Shown here: positions 55,790 through 64,000 of the stretch, one piece after another
Layout of the letters: each line of letters opens with the position of its first letter
Position numbering within the stretch: the first letter of the stretch is position 1
Source: Bacteroidota bacterium
Lineage (GTDB): Bacteria; Bacteroidota; Bacteroidia; AKYH767-A; 2013-40CM-41-45
Reading direction: 5' to 3'
Assembly (NCBI GenBank): GCA_016720655.1
Contig: JADKKE010000032.1
Location: 620,001 to 684,000 of the forward strand
Length of the DNA stretch: 64,000 nucleotides
Notes under the pieces: model-generated
Told to the model about the DNA's origin: nothing
The model's database searches: none
The model's input: only the letters and a program-made list of their open reading frames with translations
Position numbers and translations under genes: made by a program

Positions 55790-56137
55790 TCGAATGAGAG
55801 GAGAAGGGTGGATAAAATATCCGAATTATTCTGATTCTCTACTTCAATAGCTCAACGCTTTTATTCCGAATTATCCCATCGACAATTTTATTTGATAATT
55901 GTATTATTCATTACTTCATTTATTCGACAGAATTTATTTTTTTTCTCTCTTTATTGTTTAGTCGATGTTTGTAAACCTGCACCAGTGGCGGATTTGGATT
56001 CATAGTTTTCAACAAACACTACTATTTATCAACAATTCAGGGCATTTACATTCCTGAAACTTGCAATAGGTGCTCGCTGTAAGTACTTTTGATCAAGTCA
56101 TTATTCTAACAATTAATCACTAAAAACTAAGAAGCAA
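55790..56137. other. Divergent spacer between dnaX and HU, with the HU promoter
   Basis: Roughly 350 AT-rich bases separate the divergent dnaX and HU genes. Apart from the HU promoter at 56061–56091, I see no gene, RNA or repeat in it. Confidence 0.6.
56061..56091 (+). promoter_or_regulatory. Promoter of the second HU gene
   Basis: TTG at 56061–56063 and TACTTTTG at 56084–56091 are 20 bases apart, fitting the Bacteroidota -33/-7 consensus. The start codon is 46 bases further on, with no Shine-Dalgarno. Confidence 0.65.
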
Positions 56138-56410
56138 ATGAACAAAGCTGAACTGATTGATGCTATGGCATCAGAAGCCAAGATCACCAAGGCCGACGCT
56201 GGTCGTGCGTTGCAGGCATTTATGACTGTTACTTCCAAGACCTTGAAAAAAGGTGAGCGCGTAGCGTTGGTAGGTTTCGGTACATTCTCGGTTGCAAAAC
56301 GTGCTGCTCGTAACGGTCGCAATCCACAAACCGGCAAGCCGATTAAGATTGCTGCTAAAAAAGTGGCTAAGTTCAAAGCTGGTGCTGAACTTTCTTCTCG
56401 TATTAAGTAA
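56138..56410 (+). CDS. hup: HU-family DNA-binding protein
   Basis: This 90-residue HU is the canonical form: MNKAELIDAMASEAKITKAD, GERVALVGFGTFSV, and the arm RAARNGRNPQTGKPIKI that intercalates DNA. It differs from the longer, divergent HU at 13297, which has a replaced arm. It stands alone and has a very strong terminator. Confidence 0.95.
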   Translation: MNKAELIDAMASEAKITKADAGRALQAFMTVTSKTLKKGERVALVGFGTFSVAKRAARNGRNPQTGKPIKIAAKKVAKFKAGAELSSRIK

Positions 56411-56431
56411 TTCTCAGCACAAACGAATAAA

Positions 56432-56458
56432 AAAACCCCGCTTTGGCGGGGTTTTTTT
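56432..56458. terminator. Bidirectional terminator after HU
   Basis: AAAACCCCGC pairs with GCGGGGTTTT (10 bp, 4-base loop), followed by a T tract and preceded by an A tract, between the convergent HU and paaG genes. Confidence 0.9.
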
Positions 56459-56523
56459 ATGGATAAAATTTCTTCTTAAACAGCAATCCAAGATGGAGTC
56501 AGTGCACAAGGCTTCATTCAATT

Positions 56524-57303
56524 TCATTCTCCTTTGAACACTGGTTTTCTTTTCTCTAAAAAAGACTGAACGCCTTCTTTGTAATCTGAAGTTTCTCCGG
56601 CAGCTGCCTGGAGTTCTTCCTCGCGTCTTAGCTGTTCTTCCAGAGAATTTGACATGGATTCATTCAGCAATTGCTTGGTCAACCAAATCCCACGTGTTGG
56701 CATTTGCGACAGCGTGTTTGCAATTTGTAAACCTTCTTCGATCAGTTTGCCTTCTTCACAAACTTTGTAGAGCATTCCCATGCTTAAAGCATCCGGTGCA
56801 GAGATTTTATCGCCAAGCATCATCAAAGCACTTGCTCTCTGCATGCCAATCAAACGTGGTAACATAAAGGTTCCACCACTGTCAGGAACCAATCCGATCT
56901 TGCTGAATGCCTGAATGAAGGAAGCTCCCGCAGACGCAATAACTACATCACATGCAAATGCCAGATTTGCACCCGCACCGGCAGCAACACCGTTCACTCC
57001 ACAGACAACAGGTTTTTCCAGATTTCGGAGTTTACGAATAATTGGATTGTAATGCTCGGCAACGATTCTCCGAATGCCGGGTCCATTTGGATCCATCGCT
57101 TCCGCAAGATCCTGACCGGCACAAAATGCTTTGCCTTCACCTGTAATGAAAATGGCTCTAACGGATTTGTCGTTCCCTGCTTTGTCAAGTGCCGACTGGA
57201 GTTGCAATGCCATCTCACGATTGAAACTATTGAATTTTTCCGGACGGTTCAATACAATCCTTGCAACATTATTCTCTACGGAGTACAAAATATAAGCAGT
57301 CAT
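56524..57303 (-). CDS. paaG: Enoyl-CoA hydratase/isomerase family, probable 1,2-epoxyphenylacetyl-CoA isomerase
   Basis: PaaG isomerises the ring epoxide of phenylacetyl-CoA to an oxepin. The crotonase fold is evident: VARIVLNRPEKFNSFNREM, FITGEGKAFCAGQDLAEA, NGVAAGAGANLAFACDVVIAS (oxyanion region), FSKIGLVPDSGGTFMLPRLIG with the catalytic aspartate, and a C-terminal FLEKRKPVF. Start is the ATG at 57303, omitting 14 non-conserved residues. It is the last gene of the paaA-B-C-D-G run, 58 bases after paaD, and family annotation fits that context. Confidence 0.9.
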   Translation of the reverse strand: MTAYILYSVENNVARIVLNRPEKFNSFNREMALQLQSALDKAGNDKSVRAIFITGEGKAFCAGQDLAEAMDPNGPGIRRIVAEHYNPIIRKLRNLEKPVVCGVNGVAAGAGANLAFACDVVIASAGASFIQAFSKIGLVPDSGGTFMLPRLIGMQRASALMMLGDKISAPDALSMGMLYKVCEEGKLIEEGLQIANTLSQMPTRGIWLTKQLLNESMSNSLEEQLRREEELQAAAGETSDYKEGVQSFLEKRKPVFKGE

Positions 57304-57361
57304 GAAATGAATGATATTAGTTTTTTGGAATTTTAATTTGAACAAAATCTATACTTTCCGT

Positions 57362-57853
57362 TCAGTGACATTTGAAGTAATCAAATGGTTCGCGACAGGA
57401 TTCACAACGATACAATGCTTTACAGGCCGTGGACCCAAACTGACTGATAAGAGAAGTTTCAATGGATCCACAACGTGGACAAGTCACCGCAGAACGTTTG
57501 CCTGTAAGTAAATTTTTATCCGGACTTGATTTTTCAGGCGGAGCGATTCCGTATTCGCGCAAGCGTTCCTTTGCAGCGTCATTGATCCAGTCGGTAGTCC
57601 ATACTTCGTCATGAACAAGATTCACTTCCACATGTTCAATGCCTTCATCCTTCAATCGGGCTACAATATCTTTCTGTATTGCCATCATTGCCGGACAACC
57701 GGAATATGTTGGCGTAATGTTAATTATTACTTTTTCATTTTCCAGAATTACACTTCTTACGATACCAAGGTCGACAATACTGATCACAGGAATTTCCGGA
57801 TCGGGAATTTCCTGAAGCAATTGTTCGATAAATTCTTTTGAGATGACCTTTGC
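57362..57853 (-). CDS. paaD: Phenylacetate-CoA epoxygenase assembly/Fe–S protein PaaD (PaaJ)
   Basis: PaaD is a MIP18-like protein thought to help assemble the epoxidase. The product has IPDPEIPVISIVDLGIVR near the start and a second half with cysteine pairs CPRCGS and CESCREPF. Start options are 57853 (MAKV; 163 aa, matching the family's usual length) and 57907, the latter overlapping the paaC stop. I choose 57853 with low certainty. Overlap or near overlap with paaC shows one operon. Confidence 0.88.
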   Translation of the reverse strand, partial: AKVISKEFIEQLLQEIPDPEIPVISIVDLGIVRSVILENEKVIINITPTYSGCPAMMAIQKDIVARLKDEGIEHVEVNLVHDEVWTTDWINDAAKERLREYGIAPPEKSSPDKNLLTGKRSAVTCPRCGSIETSLISQFGSTACKALYRCESCREPFDYFKCH

Positions 57854-57900
57854 CATTTGTTTCGTAAGGGGTAAAAGCACTTCGGAACGATCCGATAGCA

Positions 57901-58665
57901 TCACCATTCAGCACCCGGAAAAGTTCTGGGCAATGCCTGCATTTCAGTAAGAAGATGCCCAAGATGTTCAGTATGTTTTCCGTTCCTGCTTCCTTGAATC
58001 ATGAACTGGTTTTCCGGAAATTTCAAAGTCGCTTTCAGAAATACTTCTTTTACTTTTTTCTCCCAGGGCTCCTTCAATGATGCCAGGTTGATTGCGATGC
58101 CTTCTTTGATCAGCAGTTCGTCGACTTCGTCCATATCAAACATGTCGCCTGTAAAACGCCACAATTCATCGATCGCGTTTTCCACACGTTGATGACTTTC
58201 TGCAGTTCCGTCCCCGAGCCGAATGAGCCATTCACTGCTGTGTCGAAGGTGGTAGGTTACTTCTTTCAGTGATTTTTCAGCCAGCGATGAAAGCGTGGAA
58301 TCATTGCTGGTTTTTAACGCGCTGTAGAAATAATAAGAATAAGTACTGATTAAAAACTGCCGCAGAATTGTTTGTCCGAAATCACCATTCGGTTGTTCTG
58401 TAAGCAAGAGATTGTAGTATTCCCTTTCATCCCGAAAAAAAGCAAAATCATCTTCTGTTTTGCCCTTGTTCTCAAGTTGTGCTGCATACGTATAAAATGC
58501 CCGTGCTTGTCCGATCAGATCAAGCGAAATGTTAGTTAATGCAATGTCTTCTTCAAGGATTGGACCATGTCCGCACCATTCTCCCAGGCGCTGTCCCAAG
58601 ACCAGACTGCTGTCGGCAATCCTCAGACAATATTTAACAAGGGAATTATTTGTAGCTGAATTCAT
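57901..58665 (-). CDS. paaC: Phenylacetyl-CoA epoxidase structural subunit PaaC
   Basis: PaaC is the structural, non-catalytic ferritin-like partner of PaaA. From the ATG at 58665 it gives 254 residues (E. coli PaaC is of similar size) with CLRIADSSLVLGQRLGEWCGHGPILEEDIALTNISLDLIGQAR, a helical bundle around RDEREYYNLLLTEQPNGDF, and AEKSLKEVTYHLRHSSEW. The open frame upstream of this start reads back over paaB. It lies between paaB and paaD. Confidence 0.93.
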   Translation of the reverse strand: MNSATNNSLVKYCLRIADSSLVLGQRLGEWCGHGPILEEDIALTNISLDLIGQARAFYTYAAQLENKGKTEDDFAFFRDEREYYNLLLTEQPNGDFGQTILRQFLISTYSYYFYSALKTSNDSTLSSLAEKSLKEVTYHLRHSSEWLIRLGDGTAESHQRVENAIDELWRFTGDMFDMDEVDELLIKEGIAINLASLKEPWEKKVKEVFLKATLKFPENQFMIQGSRNGKHTEHLGHLLTEMQALPRTFPGAEW

Positions 58666-58723
58666 AAAATGAAACTTGGATGTTGATTGCGTGAATCGGT
58701 CTTGCACAGATTCAGACACCGGC

Positions 58724-59008
58724 TTATTCAAAACTTGCTCCCGGTGTTTTGTAGAAATTCGGGTGACGATATATTTTATCATTGGAAGGTTCAAAGAAAG
58801 AACCCATGTCTTCCGGTGTACTGGAAATTATGTATTCCGATGGAACCACCCAAATACACGTTGCTTCGTTGCGTCTGGAATAAACATCACGCGCATTCTG
58901 CAACGCGAGCTCCTTATCAGGAGCATGCACACTTCCTGCATGTTCAAAAGGGAGTCCTGATTTTTTTTGTGTAAACACTTCCCACAGGGGCCATTGCGAA
59001 TTACTCAT
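58724..59008 (-). CDS. paaB: Phenylacetyl-CoA epoxidase subunit PaaB
   Basis: PaaB is a small (94-residue) subunit of the epoxidase. It has WPLWEVFTQKKSGLPFEHAGSVHAPDKELALQNARDVYSRR and ends with a phenylalanine/lysine-rich tail. Length is typical. It sits between paaA (45 bases) and paaC on the same strand. Confidence 0.93.
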   Translation of the reverse strand: MSNSQWPLWEVFTQKKSGLPFEHAGSVHAPDKELALQNARDVYSRRNEATCIWVVPSEYIISSTPEDMGSFFEPSNDKIYRHPNFYKTPGASFE

Positions 59009-59053
59009 AGATTAACAAATTGTAATGTGATTTCGATCTTTGTTTTTTTTAAT

Positions 59054-60004
59054 TCAGGCAGCAATCATATTTTCTTTGTGCTTGGCAGCAAAAGCCTCGG
59101 CAGCTTCTCTGACCCATGCGCCTTGCTGATGTGCCTCGCGACGAGCCTTCAAACGCTCTCTGTTACAAATTCCATTTCCTTTAATCACATTGTAAAATTC
59201 TGCCCAATCGATTTCGCCGTGATTATAGTGTTTCGTTTCCGGATTAAATTTCAGGTCAGCATCGGGAACTTTCAATCCAATATTTTCTGCTTGAGGAACA
59301 GTTCGGTCGATGAAACGCTGACGCAAATCATCATTGGAATGTCGTTTCACTTTCCAGCGCATCAATTCACCACTGTTCGGGGAATCTTTATCCGAAGGAC
59401 CAAACATCATTAATGAAGGCCACCACCAGCGGTTCATGGAGTCTTGAGCCATTGCACGTTGCTCCGGTGTACCTTTCATCAGTGTTGCCAATATTTCGTA
59501 ACCTTGTTTGTGGTGAAAATTTTCTTCTTTGCAAATTCTTACCATTGCCCGTGAATATGGACCGTATGAACACTTCGCCAAGGCAGTCTGATTCACAATA
59601 GCAGCACCATCCACCAACCAGCCGATCGCCCCGATATCAGCCCAGGTTTGTGTTGGGTAATTAAAGATGCTGGAATATTTAGCTTTTCCACTTAATAGAT
59701 CATCGATCATTTGTTCGCGGGACACGTCAAGGGTTTCGGTTCCACAATAAATGTACAAACCATGTCCGCCTTCATCCTGAACTTTTGCCAACAGTACTGC
59801 TTTCCTTCTCAGGCTCGGTGCACGTGTAATCCAGTTTCCTTCCGGTAACATGCCTACTACTTCTGAATGCGCATGCTGACTCATCATGCGAATAAGTTGT
59901 TTACGATAACGTTCCGGCATCCAATCTTTCGGTTCTATCATTTCTCCACGATCAATGCGTGCCTGAAATTCTGTTTCGCGTTCTTGTTCTGTCGGGGTAT
60001 GCAT
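59054..60004 (-). CDS. paaA: Phenylacetyl-CoA epoxidase catalytic subunit PaaA
   Basis: PaaA is the diiron ferritin-like subunit that epoxidises the aromatic ring of phenylacetyl-CoA with O2. The 316-residue product has RMMSQHAHSEVVGMLPEGNWI, VQDEGGHGLYIYCGTETL (metal-ligand region ExxH-like), and CKEENFHHKQGYEILATL, where the second metal motif lies, then QRAMAQDSMNRWWWPSLMMFG. Length and motifs are normal. It opens the paaABCDG operon. paaE (reductase) and paaK are not in the window. Confidence 0.95.
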   Translation of the reverse strand: MHTPTEQERETEFQARIDRGEMIEPKDWMPERYRKQLIRMMSQHAHSEVVGMLPEGNWITRAPSLRRKAVLLAKVQDEGGHGLYIYCGTETLDVSREQMIDDLLSGKAKYSSIFNYPTQTWADIGAIGWLVDGAAIVNQTALAKCSYGPYSRAMVRICKEENFHHKQGYEILATLMKGTPEQRAMAQDSMNRWWWPSLMMFGPSDKDSPNSGELMRWKVKRHSNDDLRQRFIDRTVPQAENIGLKVPDADLKFNPETKHYNHGEIDWAEFYNVIKGNGICNRERLKARREAHQQGAWVREAAEAFAAKHKENMIAA

Positions 60005-60073
60005 ATTTTTTGCAATTAATTGTTTCGAATTTAATAGAAGTATTTCTGTCCTTATATGATTTTTATCACAAGT

Positions 60074-60518
60074 TTAAGCTCGATGATAATCACCCTTCCA
60101 ACGGGTGACAGCTTTTTTAATTTCATCTTTTGTCAATTGCTTTTCAACCGCTTCCTTACACAGAATGATAAATTCATCGTCAGGAGCGAAGCGAAGAGCA
60201 ATTATTTGTGACATTCTCAATCGACTATCCATTGGCTTTCCGGTCAACAGAAAATGCCTGAAATTCTCTTCAGAACGAATCGCGCGGTCTTGGACACGAA
60301 GCGCAAAGGCACGCATGTAGTAATACATAATTCCGAAAATCAGGCTTACCAATGCAAACAAAACTGAAAAAAAGATTGTCCTTCTCGATTACATCTGCTT
60401 CCAGCAAATTCATAATATTTACCACCGAAGCGATCAATAGGCTGACAATCAGTGTTAACAGGATATAATGATAGAGTGGAATGTAGCGCCGGTGATTGGA
60501 ATAACTCTGTTTTTTCAT
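60074..60518 (-). CDS. DUF6526-like membrane protein (frameshifted)
   Basis: From an ATG at 60518 the sequence reads KKQSYSNHRRYIPLYHYILLTLIVSLLIAS, a basic N-terminus and two hydrophobic helices. The second half is in another frame: FALVSLIFGIMYYYMRAFALRVQDRAIRSEENFRH, LRMSQIIALRFAPDDEFIIL, and a helical tail ending in KGDYHRA. Removing one A in the A7 run (60367–60373) joins them into about 148 residues that match the DUF6526 pattern. The break is probably a sequence error. It is just upstream of paaA on the same strand; a link is not established. Confidence 0.78.
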
Positions 60519-60628
60519 GAAATTAAAATGTGCAAACAAAAATAGCCATTTCAGCAGAGCCCGGCAAATCAAGACTCATGCAAGATGGAGTCAATTATTT
60601 TCGTTTACTTGCCATTGTTACGAATCCC

Positions 60629-61759
60629 ATGTCTTCCTCCGCAAAACACGTTATTTTATCAGTCGTAAGCGACCTGGTGAGTGATCAGCGGGTCCATCGG
60701 ACTGCTTTGGCGCTACATCGTAAAGGGCTGAAAGTCACTTTAATAGGAAGGGAACGAAAAGCTAGTCCGAAAATGGATGACAGAGCATACGCCACTGTCC
60801 GTTTTCGACTCCTTTGGGAAAAAGGACCTCTTTTTTATGCATCATTCAACATCCGGCTTTTGTTTTATTTGATCTTTCATAAAGCAGATGTGCTCGTAGC
60901 GAATGATTTGGATACATTACCGGCGAACTTCATCGCAAGCAAACTTAAAGGCTCAACACTTTATTACGACAGCCACGAATATTTCACCGAGGTGCCTGAA
61001 TTGGTTAATAGACCAAGAGTTCAGGCGATTTGGAAAAGAATTGAAAAATGGATACTACCCAAAATTCATCACATGTATACCGTGAATGAATCCATTGCAG
61101 GTTTGTATTCTCAGGAATATAAAATTCCTGTAGCGGTAGTCAGAAATGTTCCTTTTCGAAGGCATCAAAATCAATCTGTACCAAACAGAGCTAGTCTGGG
61201 ATTGCCTGCAGATAAAAAAATTTTCATCTTCCAGGGTGCCGGTATTAATGTACAAAGGGGAGCTGAAGAGGTAATAGAAGCAATGCAATTTACCACGGAT
61301 CTGATCTTACTTTTTGTTGGTACCGGAGACGTGATTGATTTTCTGAAATCTGAACAAAAGCGTCTGCATTTAGAATCGAAAGTTGTATTTGTCCCGAGAC
61401 AAAGCATGGAAAAGCTGAGGGAATATACTTTGAATTCAGATTTTGGAATCTCCATTGATAAAGACACCAACCTCAATTACAGGTACTCCCTTCCGAATAA
61501 ATTATTTGATTACATACAGGCGGAGATTCCTGTGTTTGTTTCTGATCTGCCGGAAGTGCGAAAAATAGTTGAGAAGTATGATATTGGGGTCATTTCGAAC
61601 TCTCACGATCCCGGAACACTGGCAACTTTAATGATGAAAATGGCCGGAGATGAATTCAGACTTGCGCAATGGAAAGAAAATTTAAAACTTGCAGCGGCAG
61701 ACTTGTGTTGGGAAAACGAAGAACAGAAGTTGCTCGAAATATTTAAGGATGTCTGTTGA
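60629..61759 (+). CDS. Glycosyltransferase (GT-B, group 1-like)
   Basis: The 376-residue product (from the ATG at 60629; the earlier in-frame ATG adds 33 unconserved residues) has the GT-B layout. The N-domain has SVVSDLVSDQRVHRTALALHRKGLKVTLIGRE and the C-domain has FIFQGAGINVQRGAEEVIEAM, LLFVGTGDVIDFL and NSDFGISIDKDTNLNYRYSLPNKLFDYIQAEIPVFVSDLPE. Sugar and acceptor are unknown; surface polysaccharide is a reasonable guess. It overlaps the next gene by 11 bases. Confidence 0.85.
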   Translation: MSSSAKHVILSVVSDLVSDQRVHRTALALHRKGLKVTLIGRERKASPKMDDRAYATVRFRLLWEKGPLFYASFNIRLLFYLIFHKADVLVANDLDTLPANFIASKLKGSTLYYDSHEYFTEVPELVNRPRVQAIWKRIEKWILPKIHHMYTVNESIAGLYSQEYKIPVAVVRNVPFRRHQNQSVPNRASLGLPADKKIFIFQGAGINVQRGAEEVIEAMQFTTDLILLFVGTGDVIDFLKSEQKRLHLESKVVFVPRQSMEKLREYTLNSDFGISIDKDTNLNYRYSLPNKLFDYIQAEIPVFVSDLPEVRKIVEKYDIGVISNSHDPGTLATLMMKMAGDEFRLAQWKENLKLAAADLCWENEEQKLLEIFKDVC

Positions 61760-62882
61760 ACTACATACGCATGTAATCAGTTTTGATGTTCCATTTCCGG
61801 CGGATTATGGAGGAGTAATCGATGTGTTTTACAAAGTAAGAGCACTCCACGAAGCCGGTGTAAAAGTTCATTTGCATTGTTTTGAATATGGTCGACCACC
61901 ACAACAGGAATTGCACCGCTATTGTGAGGAGGTCTACTATTATTCCCGGCAAAATGCAAAATCGATGTTGTTCAATACGCTCCCATACATTGTTCTGAGC
62001 AGACAATCAGAGGAGTTAAAGCAAAGACTCCTGAAGGATAATTACCCGATACTTTTTGAAGGACTACATTCCACGTTTTACCTTTCTGATCCTGATCTTG
62101 CCACCCGGCATAAAGTAGTTCGAACGCACAATATTGAGCATGACTATTATGAAAGTCTCGCTGCTGTCGAAAAAAATATTTTCAAGCGTTATTACTTTTT
62201 CAACGAAGCCGGAAAGCTATTAAAATATCAGAATGTATTGAATCATACACAAGGGATCGCTGCCATTTCCCCAAACGATACCCGTTATTTGTCGACACTA
62301 TTTACAGGAGTAAAATTTATTCCGGCCTTTCATCCGTATGATGAAGTATGCGTTCGGGCAGGTGCAGGTACGTATGCATTTTACCATGGAAACTTAAGTG
62401 TCGGAGAAAATAATGAAGCGGCATTATTCCTTGTAAAAAAAGTATTCAACGATATTCCATTTTCACTTGTGATTGCAGGTTCCAAACCTTCCGAAGAATT
62501 AAAAAAGGCCATACGTGAGAATAAAAACGTTACACTTTATGCCGATCGCAATCCGGATCAGATACGGGAAATGATTGCGGAAGCTCAATGCAATATCCTG
62601 CCAACTTTTCAAGCGACCGGGATAAAATTAAAATTACTGGCTGCTTTATTCGGCGGGCGTCATTGCATCGTGAATTCTCCTATGGTCAACAATACTGGTC
62701 TTGAGTCCCTCTGCATTATCGCTGACAGCCCTGAAGAAATGAAGAAGCACCTGAAAAAAGTAATGAAAGCAAAAACATTTTCCGGAATAAATAAACGCAA
62801 AGAGATTCTTGAGAAAAATTTTTCCAACAAAGGAAATGCTGAACGATTGAAACATTTATTGTTCCCAAATCAAAACGACTAA
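61749..62882 (+). CDS. Glycosyltransferase family protein
   Basis: From the ATG at 61749 the 377-residue product starts VELHTHVISFDVPFPADYGGVIDVFYKVRALHEAG, a GT-B N-domain with an open donor loop. The C-domain includes FYHGNLSVGENNEAALFLVKKVF, FSLVIAGSKPSEELKK and NVTLYADRNPDQIREMIAEAQCNILPTFQATGIKLKLLAALFGGRHCIVN. It overlaps the previous gene by 11 bases, so the two glycosyltransferases are translationally coupled. Confidence 0.85.
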   Translation: MSVELHTHVISFDVPFPADYGGVIDVFYKVRALHEAGVKVHLHCFEYGRPPQQELHRYCEEVYYYSRQNAKSMLFNTLPYIVLSRQSEELKQRLLKDNYPILFEGLHSTFYLSDPDLATRHKVVRTHNIEHDYYESLAAVEKNIFKRYYFFNEAGKLLKYQNVLNHTQGIAAISPNDTRYLSTLFTGVKFIPAFHPYDEVCVRAGAGTYAFYHGNLSVGENNEAALFLVKKVFNDIPFSLVIAGSKPSEELKKAIRENKNVTLYADRNPDQIREMIAEAQCNILPTFQATGIKLKLLAALFGGRHCIVNSPMVNNTGLESLCIIADSPEEMKKHLKKVMKAKTFSGINKRKEILEKNFSNKGNAERLKHLLFPNQND

Positions 62883-62943
62883 AGGAGTATTCCTTTTTTT
62901 TTTCTTTAAAAATTCCAAGGATAATTTAACTACCTTAGAGTGG

Positions 62944-64000
62944 ATGAAACACTTGTTTTTAACATTTCTGTTTTTTTCTTCCTTATTTGTTTCGGCACAA
63001 ATGAGTGTTCAATGGAATAATAATTTTTGTTGTTTTGATTCTGTTGCGCCACATTCTTTTTCTACTCCTCTCGGAGTTGTCCAAATGAACGATACCATTG
63101 TTCTTGGATATTGGGAGGATGGATTCTTCAGCCTGGAATTTTTCAAAACAGTTAACGGACAATTTACAGGCGGAAATAATTTCACTGTGGATACAATAAA
63201 TCCTCCTTTATATTATGGAGGTTGTTTTAAAAAGTTGGTTCATGGATATGCATTTCTGGGTATTCATTCGGATAACTTTGCGAACACAAAATTGATCCTG
63301 CAGGTTTTGGATGGTCAGTTTTCTCCTTTGTGGACGAATAGTTTTCCCCTGTCCTCTTTTCAGTTTCCGCCATCTGAAATTGATGTAGATACCTTATCAG
63401 GCAATTATTTTTTTGCAAATATTTCTGATTCATTGCATGTATACGGTTTTTCCCCTTTCGGAAATATACTCTGGGATCAGGCATTGGAAATAGATTCTGT
63501 AGCTTCCCTGAACAAAGAATTATTTCAGCTGTCAGATTCTACAATTGTTGTTTGTACACTCGAACATTTGCTTCCATCAACGACATTACAGGCTCATTTC
63601 CGAAAATTTGATCTCTCGGATGGACATTTTATTCAGGACCTTGTGTACCCGGATTTAGCAGGAATCAATCACCGGTTTTTCTATTCGAACGATGTCGTAT
63701 GTATTGCTTTTCAGGATGCCATTACCAATGAAATCCTGGTCAAGCAAGTCGATCTTATTTCTGGCACATCAACTAATGTAAGCACAACAGGAACGATGGA
63801 TGCATCCGGATTACAATCAATTGACATGAGTCCGAACTGGCAATATATTTACATTTGGTCGAATTCTCATATTCTTCAGTTGAATAGTGCCTTGCAAGTC
63901 AACTATTCAAGACAAATAACAAATGAATCTTTTGCCGGAGATAATTCTTCGCACATTCTTTTTGATCAGGTGGAAAATCCATTGTTAAGTTTCAGTTATA
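62944..64000 (+). CDS. Secreted protein, N-terminal part (runs off the window end)
   Basis: From the ATG at 62944 the frame stays open to the end (352 codons). It begins with a signal peptide (FLTFLFFSSLFVSAQ), then a beta-rich region with repeated short strands and GNYFFAN, NILWDQALEID, HFRKFDLSDGHFI and WQYIYIWSN patterns that resemble a beta-propeller or T9SS cargo surface domain. The C-terminus is outside the window, so a sorting domain cannot be checked. Confidence 0.8.
   Translation, partial: MKHLFLTFLFFSSLFVSAQMSVQWNNNFCCFDSVAPHSFSTPLGVVQMNDTIVLGYWEDGFFSLEFFKTVNGQFTGGNNFTVDTINPPLYYGGCFKKLVHGYAFLGIHSDNFANTKLILQVLDGQFSPLWTNSFPLSSFQFPPSEIDVDTLSGNYFFANISDSLHVYGFSPFGNILWDQALEIDSVASLNKELFQLSDSTIVVCTLEHLLPSTTLQAHFRKFDLSDGHFIQDLVYPDLAGINHRFFYSNDVVCIAFQDAITNEILVKQVDLISGTSTNVSTTGTMDASGLQSIDMSPNWQYIYIWSNSHILQLNSALQVNYSRQITNESFAGDNSSHILFDQVENPLLSFSY

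Noticed and set aside
1..64000. Insertion sequence or prophage
   Set aside because: No transposase, integrase, terminal inverted repeats or phage structural genes are seen.

Overview
The window is a stretch of a Bacteroidota (Bacteroidetes) chromosome, most likely a free-living or environmental member of the Bacteroidia/Sphingobacteriales–Chitinophagales side of the phylum. The evidence is gliding/T9SS proteins (GldE, GldD), several proteins with the type IX secretion C-terminal sorting domain, the order HU–TPR–COX24-like–rng beside mutY–ssb–gldE–gldD, AT-rich spacers with TAnnTTTG-type promoters, a tRNA without encoded CCA, and few Shine-Dalgarno sites. Nothing resembles a phage, plasmid, insertion sequence, CRISPR array or rRNA operon; this is housekeeping chromosome.

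Layout. 0–3 kb: a partial PKD-repeat surface protein, a small surface-type domain protein and a conserved unknown 485-aa protein. 3–8 kb: stand-alone response regulator, tRNA-Phe, coaX, an outer-membrane barrel, heme A synthase, another barrel. 8–16 kb: gldE/gldD (one reading frame here), ssb, mutY, a decayed acyltransferase, then HU, a TPR protein, a 31-aa COX24-like protein and ribonuclease G. 16–24 kb: two SRPBCC paralogues, recX, a T9SS protein with a stop codon after its signal peptide, prfB with its programmed frameshift, an ArsC-like protein, fumC. 24–32 kb: mannose-1-P guanylyltransferase, an aminotransferase, a SprT-like protein, feoB/feoA, a tiny lipoprotein, and an MlaE/MlaF-type lipid ABC transporter. 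32–39 kb: two paralogous T9SS proteins and gcvP. 39–46 kb: an unknown repeat protein, a UbiA-like membrane protein coupled to a 25-residue-repeat protein, hemL, kynureninase and kynurenine monooxygenase, a PAP2-like protein, a metallo-hydrolase. 46–56 kb: a 1098-aa propeller/barrel protein, an M20 amidohydrolase, gyrB, dnaX, a second HU. 56–60 kb: paaA-B-C-D-paaG for phenylacetyl-CoA epoxidation. 60–64 kb: a DUF6526-like protein, two glycosyltransferases and a partial secreted protein.

How the genes work together: paaABCD and paaG form one aerobic phenylacetate module; kynU and kmo are adjacent steps of tryptophan/kynurenine breakdown (possibly NAD synthesis); feoA/feoB import Fe(II); GldD/GldE, the PKD protein and the T9SS cargo belong to secretion and gliding.

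Two things stand out. First, single-base indels interrupt many otherwise intact genes (gyrB twice, feoB, an SRPBCC gene, a T9SS gene, a DUF6526-like gene, an unknown repeat gene). Because gyrB is essential, many of these are probably sequence errors, and the gldE–gldD fusion may be one too. Second, two convergent-gene spacers (23.9 kb and 31.8 kb) carry the same kind of composite element: a heptamer tandem array, a spacer of under 20 bases, then a second pyrimidine-rich heptamer array. I did not find a clearly new defence or metabolic system; the heptamer elements, the 25-residue-repeat protein with its UbiA-like partner, and the degenerate peptidase/propeller/barrel protein are the best candidates for novelty.
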